From: Cryptomeria japonica
Taxonomy: Eukaryota > Streptophyta > Pinopsida > Cupressales > Cupressaceae
DNA: 64,000 nucleotides
Direction of reading: 5' to 3'
NCBI RefSeq assembly: GCF_030272615.1
Contig: NC_081406.1
Span: 188,588,391 to 188,652,390 of the forward strand
Positions 23,667 to 34,829 of this stretch are shown in pieces (the stretch's first letter is position 1; each line of letters begins with the position of its first letter). The translations under genes and the position numbers were made by a program. The notes below the pieces were generated by a model. That model was not told the origin of the DNA, did not search any database, and saw nothing but the letters and a program-made list of their open reading frames with translations.

Positions 23667-23678
23667 TGGTATCAGAGC
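23667..23678 (+). promoter_or_regulatory. Primer-binding site of element A (initiator Met tRNA)
   Basis: TGGTATCAGAGC, the standard Copia PBS complementary to the initiator tRNA-Met 3' region, two bases after the LTR. Confidence 0.92.
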
Positions 23679-23735
23679 TTGGTCCTCTATTTGCAAAATC
23701 CTAACAGCTTGAGGAAGATTCTGAAACTGGTACCA

Positions 23736-24848
23736 ATGGAGAGTTTGAGAAAACAGTTGGGAGGAGCTCTTGAAGATTTTGATGCAGAAAAATTGAAGAA
23801 TATAAAACTTGAATATGATCTAAGGACTGCCCAGGAATTCATTAAAGGACTTCAGGAGAACCTGGTTATAGCACAAAACAAGAGGAAGGAACTTCATGAG
23901 CAAATGTAGAAACATAATGATGAAAAGGAAACTCTTAGGGATATTGTAGAGAAGTTGAGGCAAGAGAACACTAACATGAAGAATGAAATGCAAAATTTAA
24001 CCATGAGGCTATGTAAGGATATTGAAGATAGGAAGAAGAATGAAGAAGACTTGACTAGGAGACTTAATGATGGAGCAAATGAAAATCTGAGACTTTGTCA
24101 TGAAAATGATATGCTAAAGATAGATTTGATTCACATGCAACATGATAAAGAGGGGCTTAGGAGACAAGTTGGCATTCTGGAAAATGAGTTGATCACTACA
24201 AATGAACACAAAGACAAAATCAAGAAAAGTTGAGAAAGACTTGATGACATGCTGAAAAGATAGAAACCTGATGGAGATACAATTGGACTTGGATTTGAAC
24301 ATGAAGAAAGTTCTGGGACTGCAAACAATCAAGATCATAAAAAATCGGTAAGACAACCTAATGCTTATAAATTTAATGGGAAATGTTTTAATTGCAACAA
24401 ATTTGGTCATAGAGCAAATCAGTGCAGATTTAGAAATAATCAGAATACAAATTTACCCACCAGTCAATGTTCCAAATGCAATAAAGTTTCTCATAACTCA
24501 AAAAATTGCAGAATGAATGTAAAATGCTATGTTTGTGGTAGATTTGGACATTTATCTAATCAATGCAGAACACAAACCGGTCAAGGATATGGAAAGGCTA
24601 TTCAGAGGAATAATGTAACTTGTTATGCATGTAATAAGATTGGGCATATTGCAAAATTTTGTAGAAGCAAGACTATACCGGAGAACAATAATGGATCTAA
24701 TGAGAAGGGAAAAGAAAAAGTAAACGAAATAAAGCAAGAATTTTTAAAACAATGGATTAAGAAGAGAGATCAGAGAGTTGATGAATCTATCTCTGCATCG
24801 ATAGAACAAAGTAATCCTCCATCGGTAGGAGATTCTTCATCTAACTAA
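23736..24848 (+). pseudogene. Element A ORF1: coiled-coil protein with four tandem zinc knuckles
   Basis: One reading frame of 371 codons, interrupted by in-frame stops at 23907 (TAG), 24231 (TGA) and about 24261 (TAG). Residues 1-170 form a long charged coiled coil ('MESLRKQLGGALEDF', 'LRQENTNMKNEMQNLTMRL'). Then come four CCHC knuckles: CFNCNKFGHRANQC, CSKCNKVSHNSKNC (second Gly lost), CYVCGRFGHLSNQC and CYACNKIGHIAKFC. The start is 58 bases after the PBS, where a Copia gag would start. It most likely acts as the nucleocapsid-like RNA-binding protein, but the coiled coil is not a typical Copia gag fold. Confidence 0.88.
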
Positions 24849-27800
24849 GGAATAATCCTTAGAGGGTATGGCAGAAAACTAAAAATCATACATTCTACCC
24901 TCGGTTGATGGTAAGAAGTTATATTTCTTCTTTATCAGTAGATATGTTAAGACTTCACTTAACCGACGAGCATTTAATGCAGTTGTTGGAGAACATTTTG
25001 GTTATAAAGAACAAGATAACCCTCATTTCAATTCATGAAGCATCCAAGCATTTGAAGAGCGCAAAGAGACAAGAAAGGCATTCTAAAGGCGAAGCAACAA
25101 GGTGTTTTCAGGCATTCAAGGATTTCAAGTTAATAGGTATTTATCTTTCTAAATGGCATCTTCATCTTCTACACCTGAATTTATTGAAAACCCTATTGTG
25201 GTAGAAGACATTAAGCACCCTAGACCCTTGTTTAAAATCATTTCTAAGATTGCTAAGCAAGACGATTCCATCGGAGCCTTTTCTAAGATTTCGAAGGGAG
25301 TTGCTTTTGTCGAAGACCCGAGGATTTATATTCACTGCAACATACAGAATTTAGGGTCTGGTGATTTGAAAAACATGTACAAAGATGTTATAACTGATGA
25401 AGAAGATTTAGTCAACCGGAGCATAAGATTGTTAAGGATTTAGGATTTGTTGAAATTCTGAACATTCCTGAATTTCTGGATGAGATAGTTCATTGTGTAC
25501 TGAGTAGAGTTCATGGGGAGTTTATATGGCTAGACTCTGTTTTAAAAATTACTAAGGAAGCAATCAAGGCAGTTATTGATTTACCCTCAATCGGTACTAG
25601 GCCCGACAAAAAGAAGAAGATACCAAACAAGGGTGTTATGGACCTAACTAGAGCTACATTTGACAACAGATCTCTTAGGGTTAGTGACATCACTCATGCA
25701 AATGTGAATTATGTGAGCATGGCATTTGGATATAGAGTTACTCATGCAAATAGGTTAAATTATGTTTCTAGCTTGTGTATACATAGTACATATGAAATGG
25801 TTAAGCTAAAATGGACATCTGTGAATGGCTTAAGGATGAGCTGCTAGATAAATTGAAAAAGATTAAGGGTGACAAGAAGGGAACATTCCGTTTTGGGAAT
25901 CTACTTGTGTGTTTAATGCTTTACTTCAAAAGGGAGATACTCGCCATTGGTCACAAGGAATTTGCATATGACATCCGGGTAGGTAGAAAGATCATGGAAT
26001 CTATTATCAGCATAGGTGATAACATTGTAGCAGACTATTTCAAAAATTTTCAAACCAAGATGAAGGCTAGAGAAAGGATACCGCAGAGTATTGTGGATAA
26101 GTATGACAAGAAAATATGTTTTGTAATCAAAAGAGATGAAACATGGATGGAAGCTATTACTCCTAGAACCATTTGGATAACAAAGATGAGATAATGAAGT
26201 TGATCTGAATATTCTTGAGACTTATACTAAGACACTTCTTGATGCACCAAGGGAACCTTCTGAAGAAATTTTTGGCAGTGCTAACACTATTGAGAGTGTT
26301 GTTTTGATGTAGAAGCAGAGAAAAAGAAGAGAAAAAATCACCAGAAATGCATCCAAAATGGCTAAAGAAGTTAAGGAAAATGTGATGAACTTAAGTGGTA
26401 TTTCTGCTAGTGAACTGGAAGGACTCGAACTGGTAGCTCATGTTTCACCAGTTGTCACTTCTTCTGATATAGACAGTGGTAAGGCAACAGAGTTCAAAAG
26501 AGTTGAAAGGAAGAAGAGGAAACCTTCACCGATACCTTCTCCTTCTCCTAAAAGGAAAAGAACATTAAGGAAGAAGCGACAGGCTGTGAGAGAGCCCAAG
26601 AATAAATTAACTCCAAAGAAGAAACAACAACCTAAGGCACCAAATACCCTTACACCGGAGGAATTGATCAATGAAATAACACAAGAAGGTAATCTTAACA
26701 ATGTGAATAAATTTTATCATTCTTTGAAGGACTTTGACAAGGAGACAATAGAGGAAATCATTATTTTGCATCTTGACATCTACAAGAAAGTTTTGATTGA
26801 GGTTGTATATGATCTGCCTAATGACTTATATTTGAGGTTAGAGGCTAAAAGAATGTTAGTGATGGAATTGGATAAAAAGTTAAAGGTTGAAGCATTATTG
26901 GCGGTTCACCCTGTTAATTCCAGGGAAGAGATTGATGAACTGATTGTTGAAGCCAACCAGTCAGGTTTTGTGAGAGGTCGCCGACAGGTTAGTCTAATGG
27001 CTGGGAGAGTGAAAGAAATAGCAGATGAAACCGCTGACAAATGGGACATATTGTTTTTTGAAAAAGAAAAGAAAAAAGAAAGGGATAGACAAAAAATGGA
27101 TGTCTTTTGCCAAGGTATATCAAAAGGACAAAGGTAAAGGTAGAATTGGTAGTGTACCTATTACAAAGGTCAAAGATAACCTTTCTCCACCGACATAGGA
27201 CACCCCACCAATAACTTCAGAGACAATGGTACATATACATAGTCAACCAGAAAAGAAGGCTAAAGAAATAACTCATGATGATACTTATCTGGAATCAGAA
27301 ATTCTTTTTACTATGAATGTAGATACACATGATTTTAATATTGTTATGGATAAAGAGACTGCATAGGTTAAGACAGCTGATGCTATGAATGTTGAGATCT
27401 CTGAGTCACTGGTTAACACTGCTAACTCTCAGAACATTGAAATATCGACTAAAGATAAGAAGTCTAACACTGAGAAACCAACAAAAGTAGAGACACATAC
27501 ATAGAGTGAGAAATCGACAACAACTGTAAATAAAGAGGAAATAAATGTTGGAAACGAGGAAGTGGTTAAGGCAATCGGTCAAGTATTTGTTGAAAAAAAA
27601 GTTATTACAGAACCGAGCACATCCACTATAGGTTTTAGACCTACAAACGTAATAGATGTTCTTTTGGATTCAATTAAGAGGATCATAGATTGCAACACCT
27701 TAGCATTCAAGGCCATTGATGATACATTACCTATTTTAAAAATGATTGCACCGACATGTAAGATAGATCATATTGATGGTTCTTTGGGTAAATTGGATGC

Positions 27801-28162
27801 ATTGTCCAAATTTATTGCTTCAAATGTTCTAATTGTAGATAAGTTTAATGAAGAAACTGTAGTCACATAAATCTGTCCACTTAATTAAATGAATATTTAA
27901 TATTTATTTGATTATTTAACCATCAATTAATAATTAATTAAATTAATATATTTAATTAATTCATCTTAACCCTCTTCTCCTATTAATTAAATAAATTATT
28001 CAATTTATTTGATTTAATTCACTTAACCAAATTCAGACCATTAATTAAATAAATAAATCATATTTATTTAATTAAATATTCTCTCACATTTAAATAAATT
28101 AATATTTATTTAAATCCCCCAAAATCCCACCTCTCACATTTAAATAAATTAACATTTATTTA

Positions 28163-28405
28163 AATCACCTTTATCCTCTACCCACTTGCATTTTCCTACA
28201 AATGCAAGTTGCACAATTATTTTAAATAAATTATTTATTTAAATCACCTTTATCCTCCACCCACTTGTATTTTCCTACAAAAGCAAGTTGCACAATTATT
28301 TTAAATAAATTATTTATTTAAATCACCTTTATCCTCCACCCACTTGTATTTTCCTACAAAAGCAAGTTGCACAACTATTTTAAATAAAATTATTTATTTA
28401 AAATC
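28163..28405. repeat. 79-bp tandem repeat, three copies, in the solo LTR
   Basis: 'aatcacctttatcctcc', 'acccacttgtattttcctac' and 'ttttaaataaattattt' recur in three successive units of about 79 bases. Units two and three are nearly identical. Confidence 0.85.
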
Positions 28406-28429
28406 CTATTTATTCTCACCCACTTGAAA

Positions 28430-28700
28430 CCTTTAATGGTTTCCCTTGATGGCTTCAAACTTGATGGCTTTAAAGTCTTCAAACTTGATGGCTTCAAACT
28501 TGATGGCTTTAAAGTCTTCAAACTTGATGGCTTCCTTCTATAGTCTTCTTAAGCCTTTAATGGTTTCCCTTAAAGTCTTCAAACTTGATGGCTTTAAAGT
28601 CTTCAAACTTAATGGCTTCCCTTAAAGTCTTCTTAAGACTTTAATGGTTTTCCTTAAAGTCTTCAAGCCTTTAATGGTTTCCCTCAAAGTCTTCAAGCAT
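28430..28700. repeat. Irregular CTTCAAACTTGATGGCTT repeat in the solo LTR
   Basis: The words 'cttcaaacttgatggctt' and 'taaagtcttcaa' alternate many times with variable spacing, with 'cctttaatggtttccctt' variants toward the right. Confidence 0.75.
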
Positions 28701-30497
28701 TTTAATGCTTTATCTTCCTTTTTCTCATTTAAATAAATTAATATTTATTTGAATATTTATCCAAATGCAAATTACACCATTTAATTGAAATAAATGATTT
28801 TATTTTAATTGAAAATACCAAAATTTCTCCCACTTGCATTTTCCTACAAAATCCACTTGCATGCCTAAACCCCTTCTAGATTCTTCTAAACCTTTCCTAA
28901 TTAACCTAATCCATCCCCTAAATATTGTCACATTCCTAAGCAAATTGGAGTCACTTCTCAAAGACTCCAAAGTCTTTGAAAATCAATTAATGCTTTGTGT
29001 GTTCAACAAATTAACCTCTAAAGTCTTCCAAACTACTTATGGCTCTTACATGACCATTAATGGTTAATTCCACTTGCACCCATGGTTAAGGACTTTGACC
29101 CCTAACTTAACCCTCATGTAACCCATGTGTCTCTTCAAAGCATTTATTTCTTTGACTAGGGTAACCATCATGTCCCCTCAAGCATTGAATGCTCCTTATC
29201 TCTCCTCTCAAGCCTCCTCATGGTGACACTTGTCAACATGGGATTGGGTTGAAAGTCTCACATGGATTGAATATCTTTCAATCCTAACCCTTGTTAAGAT
29301 TACTCAATCTTAACCCTTCATTTCCCCATTTCTTCTATAAATAGAACTCTTCTCCTCAAGCAAAAAAACAAGCATTAGAGTATTGTTGTTATACTAGCAT
29401 TAGCATAGAGCTTTTTCATAGCATCACTATCTACTCTTGCATAGTATTTGCTTATCATATTCAACCATCTTGAATCTCCATATGGCATCCATGGCTAGTG
29501 CTAAAAGCTGAGAGCTACACTCATTTGGGACTTGGAGAGGAGAGGAACAAGGGAGGAGCAACTATGAGCATCTTGATTAGCTATTTTATTCTATGTTTAT
29601 ATGCTTTCTATTTCATGCTTAATATCTCTCTTGATATGCCTGTTTAGGATAATCTTTTGTTGCTAACACTAACGTTTGTTTCTTGTGCTCTTGTGTGTGT
29701 TGCCATCAAACAGATTTTCTAATCCTTTTTGCAGAGCATCAGAAACTATTAAGGAAAGGGTGAATAAAGAAATAGGTGAATTATTTGAGAAGACTATCAA
29801 GGACTATACTGAGCATATTGATTCCTTATTAGCGGTACTTAATTCCACAATTTTGGAATACAAAGAATTATATAAGGAAGCTTGCAAGCCTTACCACTTG
29901 ACTGAAGACATTGATGAGAGGATTAAGAAAACACAAAAGGAGATCAATGACATAGTAGATAATATGATAGGTTCTTTGAAAATTACCTCAGTTTTTGATC
30001 AAGAAATGCCAGTTTTTGAGGAAAAGATAGAGAAAATGGAGTAGGAAAAAGCAAGGATAAAGATGAAGGCCCGGGAGCTGAGAAAAAAACTTGGTCCAAG
30101 ATTGGATAGTCTTATAACTCGGCTGGTTGAGCTATCTAAAGCATCAAATCAAGGAGATCGATCACCGGAGCAACAAATGCAGTATTTGACCGACATGATC
30201 TAGCAGACCGAAACCATTATTTCTGACAGTAATAAATTCATGTAGAGCTTGAATCTAATATTGGTAGATATCTTTCAAATTGTAAACAACCGGTTACAGG
30301 CTATGAGGTAGAATTTTGTATTCTTTGACTCTTTTTGACATCCTTTGTCATTGATGCTAAAGGGGGAGTAGTATGGAGAAAAATGCACAAAAGAAATCAC
30401 TTGCTCAGGGGGAGCACACTCTTTTTGGGGATCAGTTTTGGACTTCATTTTTGGACAACAGTTTTTGGATTTTTCTCACGAGTATTTCCATCAATGC

Positions 30498-30510
30498 CAA
30501 AGGGGGAGAT
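30498..30510 (+). promoter_or_regulatory. Polypurine tract of element A
   Basis: 'caaagggggagat' directly before the LTR start TGTTGG at 30511. A near copy 'ctaaagggggagtag' lies about 140 bases upstream (around 30358). Confidence 0.9.
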
Positions 30511-31346
30511 TGTTGGAATTCTACACTCACATGAGAATGGTTGATGTTTTCATTGATGGCAACCAACTGGTAACATGATTCTACAGGTTCACTGGCAACA
30601 CAGACATCATCTACCGGCACCGACAGGCACAACAAGTTCAATCATCGACATCTAGTTTACACTGACAATAAAGCATACCAACACTTAGCCCGACATAAGA
30701 CAAGTTTTGTTTATATGAATTGTATTGTAATGTAATTAATTATCTGTACGTTGACATGATGTATTGTAAAGACTCATATATGTATGAGATGTTATAGGTC
30801 ATTTTGATATGAGAAAATATACAGAATAGAAGAAAGGCAATTATGTAATAGATCATAGAAGATAGGTTACGTGAGTGAATATCATTCACTGGTAGGTTTT
30901 TGGTTAAGGTTTTTGACTGAGATTGAATCGGTACTGAATCAAGCATTACAGATGCTATTTTGAGCAATACATTGTCTTAGATTTAATTATCCATTTTGTA
31001 GTCAGTGAGACTCTTTCATTGAGCAGTGCGCTCTAGGCTATTGGCCTTCCTACATGTGCAGGCCCCTAATGTAAGTAATATTTATTCATATTGGCCAATG
31101 AGTAAATATTGTGGGTCACAAATCCCACCGAGGTTTTTCCCTTACTGGGTTTCCTCACCAAAATATCTTGTGTTATGGTGTGCATTTATGTTGTCTTTGT
31201 TATTTCTCTTTGTTGCATTATTACTTGTTTACCAGTATATTAATTTGGGTTGCAAAGTTATAAATAAGTTCAAATATTCCATTAACCAGTTGTACACTGA
31301 TTCACCCTCCCTCTTAGTGTCTTTGGGACTTTCATTGCATCTAACA
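30511..31346 (+). repeat. 3' LTR of element A
   Basis: 836 bp, TGTTGGAATTCTAC...GCATCTAACA. It matches the 5' LTR along its length apart from scattered mostly transition differences. Ends exactly at the TSD CCATC. Confidence 0.93.
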
Positions 31347-31586
31347 CCATCCACTCATAAGTCCTCCAATCCTCCATATAAAAGTCCCTCATCTTCAAAA
31401 TCCATTTTAGGCCCTTATGCCCTAAAATCCAATATCTCACATCCATCATCCCCTTCATCTATTTTGGGTCCTCATGTCCAAAAATCCACATTTGATCCTC
31501 CATCTAATTCAAAACCCCCTCCTCTCCAACTTCACCACCCTTCAAGGTGTGTGCCAGTGTTGATCTTCTCAAAATCCCCATCCATT
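31347..31586 (+). repeat. Element X interior between element A and the CACTA
   Basis: 240 bp of C-rich text continuing the 60-bp repeat ('catctattttgggtcctc', 'atgtccaaaaatccac') seen before element A. No gene. Confidence 0.75.
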
Positions 31587-31913
31587 CACTAGTACATTTG
31601 GGCCTAATTTCCGACGGCTAATTGTTAGATTTGCGATGAGCAAATGTCAGACTTCTAACAAAATTTACCATCAAAAACTCATCGTCGGGCTACCTGACGA
31701 TGCCATTTGCGTCGATCATCCGATGACATAATGAACTCATATAATGACAGCTATATTTGCACCTCTAACCACAAATATAGTTGGATTTCCATCAGAAATC
31801 CGACGGATATTATGATTGCTCCTCGACGACCGTCCAACATGGAAGTAACGTCGGATATACAACATCGTTGTCAGAAGTTTCATTAGTTGTCATCGGAAAT
31901 CCGACGGCGAGAG
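31587..31913 (+). repeat. CACTA left terminal inverted repeat and subterminal repeats
   Basis: TIR of about 30 bp, then repeated CCGACGG/CGTCGG motifs: 'tttccgacggctaattg', 'catcgtcgggctac', 'aatccgacggatatt', 'acgtcggatatac' and 'catcggaaatccgacggcga'. Confidence 0.85.
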
Positions 31914-32481
31914 ATGATGTGGGTCAAATGGCTTTGTCGTCGTTGAATGAAAGCATTGAACGAGTTCTATTTTTAAAAATTGCATTAAACATTTATTATT
32001 TATTTGATTAAGTGTTATTTGCAAAAAATGATTATCAATGATGTTTCCTTTCTCCAAGAATTGTCTAGGATCTTTCCGTCAGATAATATGTAACATCGAA
32101 TGACTAAATCTTTTCTTTACAAATGCTTATTTTATTTAATCATTATCTGAGCATGAATTAAAATTTATATCTGTACGGAAGTAGAACATACAAGATTTAG
32201 AGTCATGTGCAAGCAAATTTCCTAAAAGAAAGCAAGCAAGCATTATCTTGAATGACATGGAAACAAGCTCATCAGTTGCCTAGAAGAGAGCAATTGGAGA
32301 AAAGTAGAGGAAAGTGTTAAAGGGTGATAAATAGATAGAGAGTATGCAATACAAACAAACAATGTCTGGAGTGTCTGATGTGATGTCTCTAATTTATGTC
32401 CAGAGGGACTAACTAGTTTTGGAGTTCCTGCGAAACCTATTGGGCCACGCTTTGGAGGAAATCAATGTGTTCATGCAAGGA

Positions 32482-33063
32482 GCACCTTTTTTCTATTATG
32501 AGATTGATGCTTTTGCATCGAAGGATATTTGGAAGCCAATATCCAAAAATTTCTATAGTGTGGAACCAGAGTTGGTGGAATAGAAGTAATTGTCAGCTTT
32601 CAGAAGACCAAGAGGTTATGTACACAATCTCCCAATAGAAGGGCAATTTGAAGCATTACCTCTACCCCCCATGACTATTTAGGAAGCACTTCCTCAAACA
32701 AAGGACTATTGGCCTCCATGGGATCAAAGAAAAAAATTGAAGCATAGACTCTAGATTATGTGGTGGTGTCCTTCGTGAAGAACTCTGCACTATAATTGAA
32801 AATTCACGAGGGAAACTGCAAGATAGTGAAGAGAAATACAATCTTGAAAAGTGGGAAGAATGGATCTTGGTTTGGGTGGGGCCAAGTCAGGTGGCTCCTC
32901 TAGAGCTTGACGAGATAGAAATCATATTAGGATTTGAAAAAGATCACACTCGTGGAACTTCATGTGCGAGTGATCTATTGCGGTGTTTGGGTAATGCATT
33001 CCAAATAGATACAGTTGCATTTCAAATGGGTAATTTCTTGATTGAAGACTTTTATCCCGATGG
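32482..33063 (+). pseudogene. DRM: DRM-type DNA methyltransferase fragment, sense arm
   Basis: Plus-strand translation in two main frames gives the landmark text of plant DRM de novo cytosine methyltransferases: 'APFFYYE', 'RRPRGYVHNLPIEGQFE', 'PLPPMTI', 'YWPPWDQRKKL', then after a frameshift near 32745 'GGVLREELCTIIENSRGKLQ', 'LVWVGPSQVAPLELDE', 'ILGFEKDHTRG', 'LRCLGNAFQIDTVAF' and 'FYPDGM'. This is the half of the rearranged catalytic domain that precedes motif I. About three stops and one frameshift are present and no intron is evident over 580 bp. It cannot encode an enzyme but keeps long matches to the parent gene. Confidence 0.88.
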
Positions 33064-33064
33064 C

Positions 33065-33640
33065 ATGCAACTGTATCTATTTGGAATGCATTACCCAAAC
33101 ACCGCAATTGATCACTCACACATGAAGTTCCACGAGTGTGATCTTTCTCAAATCCTAATATGATTTCTATCTTGTCAACCTCTAGAGGAGCCACTTGACT
33201 TGGCCCCACCCAAACCAAGATCTATTCTTCCCACTTTTCAAGATTGTATTTCTCTTCACTATCTTGCAGTTTTCCTCGTGAATTTTCAATTATAGTGCAG
33301 AGTTCTTCACGAAGGACACTTCCACATCATCTAGAGTCTATGGTTCAATTTTTTTCTTTGATCCCATGGAGGCCAATAGTCCTTTGTCTAAGGAAGTGCT
33401 TCTTGAATAGTCATGGGTGGGAGAAGTAATGCTTGAAATCACCCTTCTATTGGGAGATTGTCTACATAACCTCTTGGTCTTCTGAAAGCTGAAAATTACT
33501 TCGAGTCCGCCAACTTTGGTTCCACACTATAGAAATTTTTGGATATCAACTTCCGAATATCCCTCGGTGCAAAAGAATCATTCTCATAATAGAAAAAAGG
33601 TTCTCCTTGCATGAACACATTGATTTCCTCCAAGCGTGGC
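33065..33640 (-). pseudogene. DRM: DRM-type DNA methyltransferase fragment, antisense arm
   Basis: Minus-strand copy of the same DRM segment, with 'MVWVGPSQVAPLEVDKIE', 'ILGFEKDHTRG' and 'LRCLGNAFQIDTVAC' in frame at 33218-32922, followed upstream by the other landmarks in decayed form. It differs from the sense arm at several sites (for example LELDE versus LEVDK), so the duplication is not brand new. Together the arms form the hairpin. Confidence 0.87.
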
Positions 33641-34170
33641 CCAATAGGTTTTGCAAGAACTCCAAGACCAGTTAGTCCCTCTGAACATAAATTAGAGACG
33701 TCACATCAGACACTCTAGACATTATTTGTTTGTATTGCATACTCTCTATCTGCTTATCACCCTTAAACACTTTCCTCTGCCATTCTCCAATTTCTCTCTT
33801 CTAGGTAGCTGATGAGCTTGTTTCCATGTCATTCAAGATAATGCCTACTTGCTTTCTTTTAGGAAATTTGCTTGCACATGACTCTTCAGCTTGTATGTTC
33901 TGCTTCCTTACATATACAAATTTTAATTCACGCTCATATAATAATTAAATAAAATAAGAATTTGTAAAGAAAAGATTTAGTCATTCGATGTTACATATTA
34001 TCTGACAAAAAGATCCTAGACAATTCTTGGAGAAAGGAAACATCATTGATAATCATTTTTTGCAAAGAACACTTAATCAAATAAATTAAAAATGTTTCAT
34101 GTAATTTTTAAAAGTAGAACTCATTCAATGCTTTCATGCATCGACGGCAAAGCTGTTTGACCCACACCAT

Positions 34171-34607
34171 TATCCATAATAGAACAAATCAATATAATAG
34201 GCTATTATAAAGAATATATACAAAAATATGAAAGAACATTAAATTACCATTACAAACCAATAAACCATTAAATAGTGAAAATAGATGTAAATTTGTAAAT
34301 GTCTCCCTATAAACACCACAACCATAACCAAAACAAAAAAAATTCTTATTCGCAAAAACTAAGTAGCTGGTGAGTTGCAAGTCTACAACATCTCTTAGAT
34401 GATCAAACCGTTTCTTAGTTTTGTTCTTCTGATTAGTCAATGGATTTAGTTACATGTACAAGTTTTCTATTTGAAGCCTTCTGTTTCCCTATATTTGAGA
34501 CTTAATAAAATTCTTGTGAGTAGGAAATTGATTTAGAAGTTACGTGTGAAGAATTTGGCAAAGTAAACGATGACAATCAAACTCAATTTTTATCTGTCCT
34601 GAAAGCC
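34171..34607. other. AT-rich spacer of the CACTA, no gene seen
   Basis: Between the giant inverted repeat and the first small hairpin. An 83-codon minus-strand frame (34440-34189) has no recognisable motif. It could be intron or flank captured with DRM. Confidence 0.35.
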
Positions 34608-34806
34608 TTTTATCCTAATGGCATTAAATTAAAGTTCTTTCTCTATTTTCTGGTGATCTCTAGAGTAGAGGTTGCTTTGCATCGACCTGGGATACATTTA
34701 ACTTGTGTTGTATCTATGGAAATATGTATCCTAGGATGATGCAAGGCAACCTCTGCTCCACCAATACCAAATAGAAGAGAAAGTACTTTAATTTAAAGCC
34801 ATCAAT
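34608..34806. repeat. Small DRM-derived hairpin 1
   Basis: The left arm (34608-34697, from 'tttatcctaatggcatt' to 'gggatacat') pairs with the right arm (34724-34806, from 'atgtatcctaggatgatgca' to 'gccatc') around a 26-nt loop. The plus-strand arm reads 'FYPNGIKLK'-type text followed by 'VEVALHRPGIHLTCVVSMEI', the DRM segment around catalytic motif I. Confidence 0.85.
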
Positions 34807-34829
34807 ATTAGGTATAAAAGGAAGCCTAC

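Larger units (their letters stand above)
27858..29741 (+). mobile_element. Solo LTR inside element A ORF2, TSD GAAAC
   Basis: 1,884 bp starting TGTAGTCACATAAATC and ending ...TTGCAGAGCATCA, flanked by GAAAC at 27853-27857 and 29742-29746. It has a TATA box TATAAATA at 29336-29343 and no coding interior. The AT-rich TTTAAATAAATTAATATT text and CTTCAA repeats resemble Gypsy-type LTRs rather than the Copia LTRs of this window. Removing it rejoins ORF2. Confidence 0.93.
25153..30311 (+). pseudogene. Element A ORF2: large protein of unknown function, split by a solo LTR
   Basis: Starts 'MASSSSTPEFIENPIVVED' and continues in pieces (25153-25443, 25638-25847, 25811-26194, 26358-27137, 27562-27857, then 29747-30311) in shifting frames. 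N-terminal region: globular, with 'IYIHCNIQNLG' and 'LSRVHGEFIWLD'. Middle: basic clusters 'KRKKPSPIPSPSPKRKR', NLS-like. C-terminal region: helical, with 'VLLDSIKRIIDCNTLAFKA'. About ten premature stops are mostly TAG. Element B has a better preserved copy. No enzyme motif is visible. The ancestral length without the solo LTR was about 1,090 codons. Confidence 0.82.
22845..31346 (+). mobile_element. Element A: complete two-gene LTR retrotransposon without pol, TSD CCATC
   Basis: LTRs at 22845-23664 and 30511-31346 flank an interior with PBS, ORF1, ORF2 and PPT. The 5-bp duplications CCATC at 22840-22844 and 31347-31351 prove both ends. No protease, integrase, RT or RNase H motif is present anywhere inside. 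It is 8.5 kb, of which 1.9 kb is the nested solo LTR at 27858-29741. By eye the two LTRs differ at roughly one base in ten, so the insertion is old. Confidence 0.93.
31914..34170. repeat. Giant inverted repeat: 1.1-kb arms, 44-nt loop, DRM-derived
   Basis: The left arm (31914-33020) and right arm (33065-34170) are reverse complements along their whole length with scattered differences, mostly single bases, and short gaps. At the centre, 'ccaaatagatacagttgcat' (33001-33020) pairs with 'atgcaactgtatctatttgg' (33065-33084) around a 44-nt loop. At the outer edge, 'atgatgtgggtcaaa' (31914) pairs with 'tttgacccacaccat' ending 34170. Transcribed from either side it would fold into a near-perfect hairpin of about 1.1 kb. 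The inner 600 bp of each arm derives from a DRM methyltransferase gene. Confidence 0.94.

Noticed and set aside
28000-28420. CRISPR-like or satellite array
   Set aside because: The 79-bp units are contiguous without spacers, only three copies, and lie within one solo LTR with a defined TSD.
30511-31346. Frames within LTRs (for example 31026-31592, 57558-58001)
   Set aside because: They cross LTR ends and target duplications, so they are chance frames.
31781-32011. 76-codon plus-strand frame near the CACTA left end
   Set aside because: It spans the subterminal repeats and the start of the inverted repeat; no homology recognised.
32867-33163. Functional DRM gene on either strand
   Set aside because: Arms contain stops and a frameshift, motif I and the PCNNL region are missing or damaged, and the sequence lies in an inverted repeat inside a transposon.
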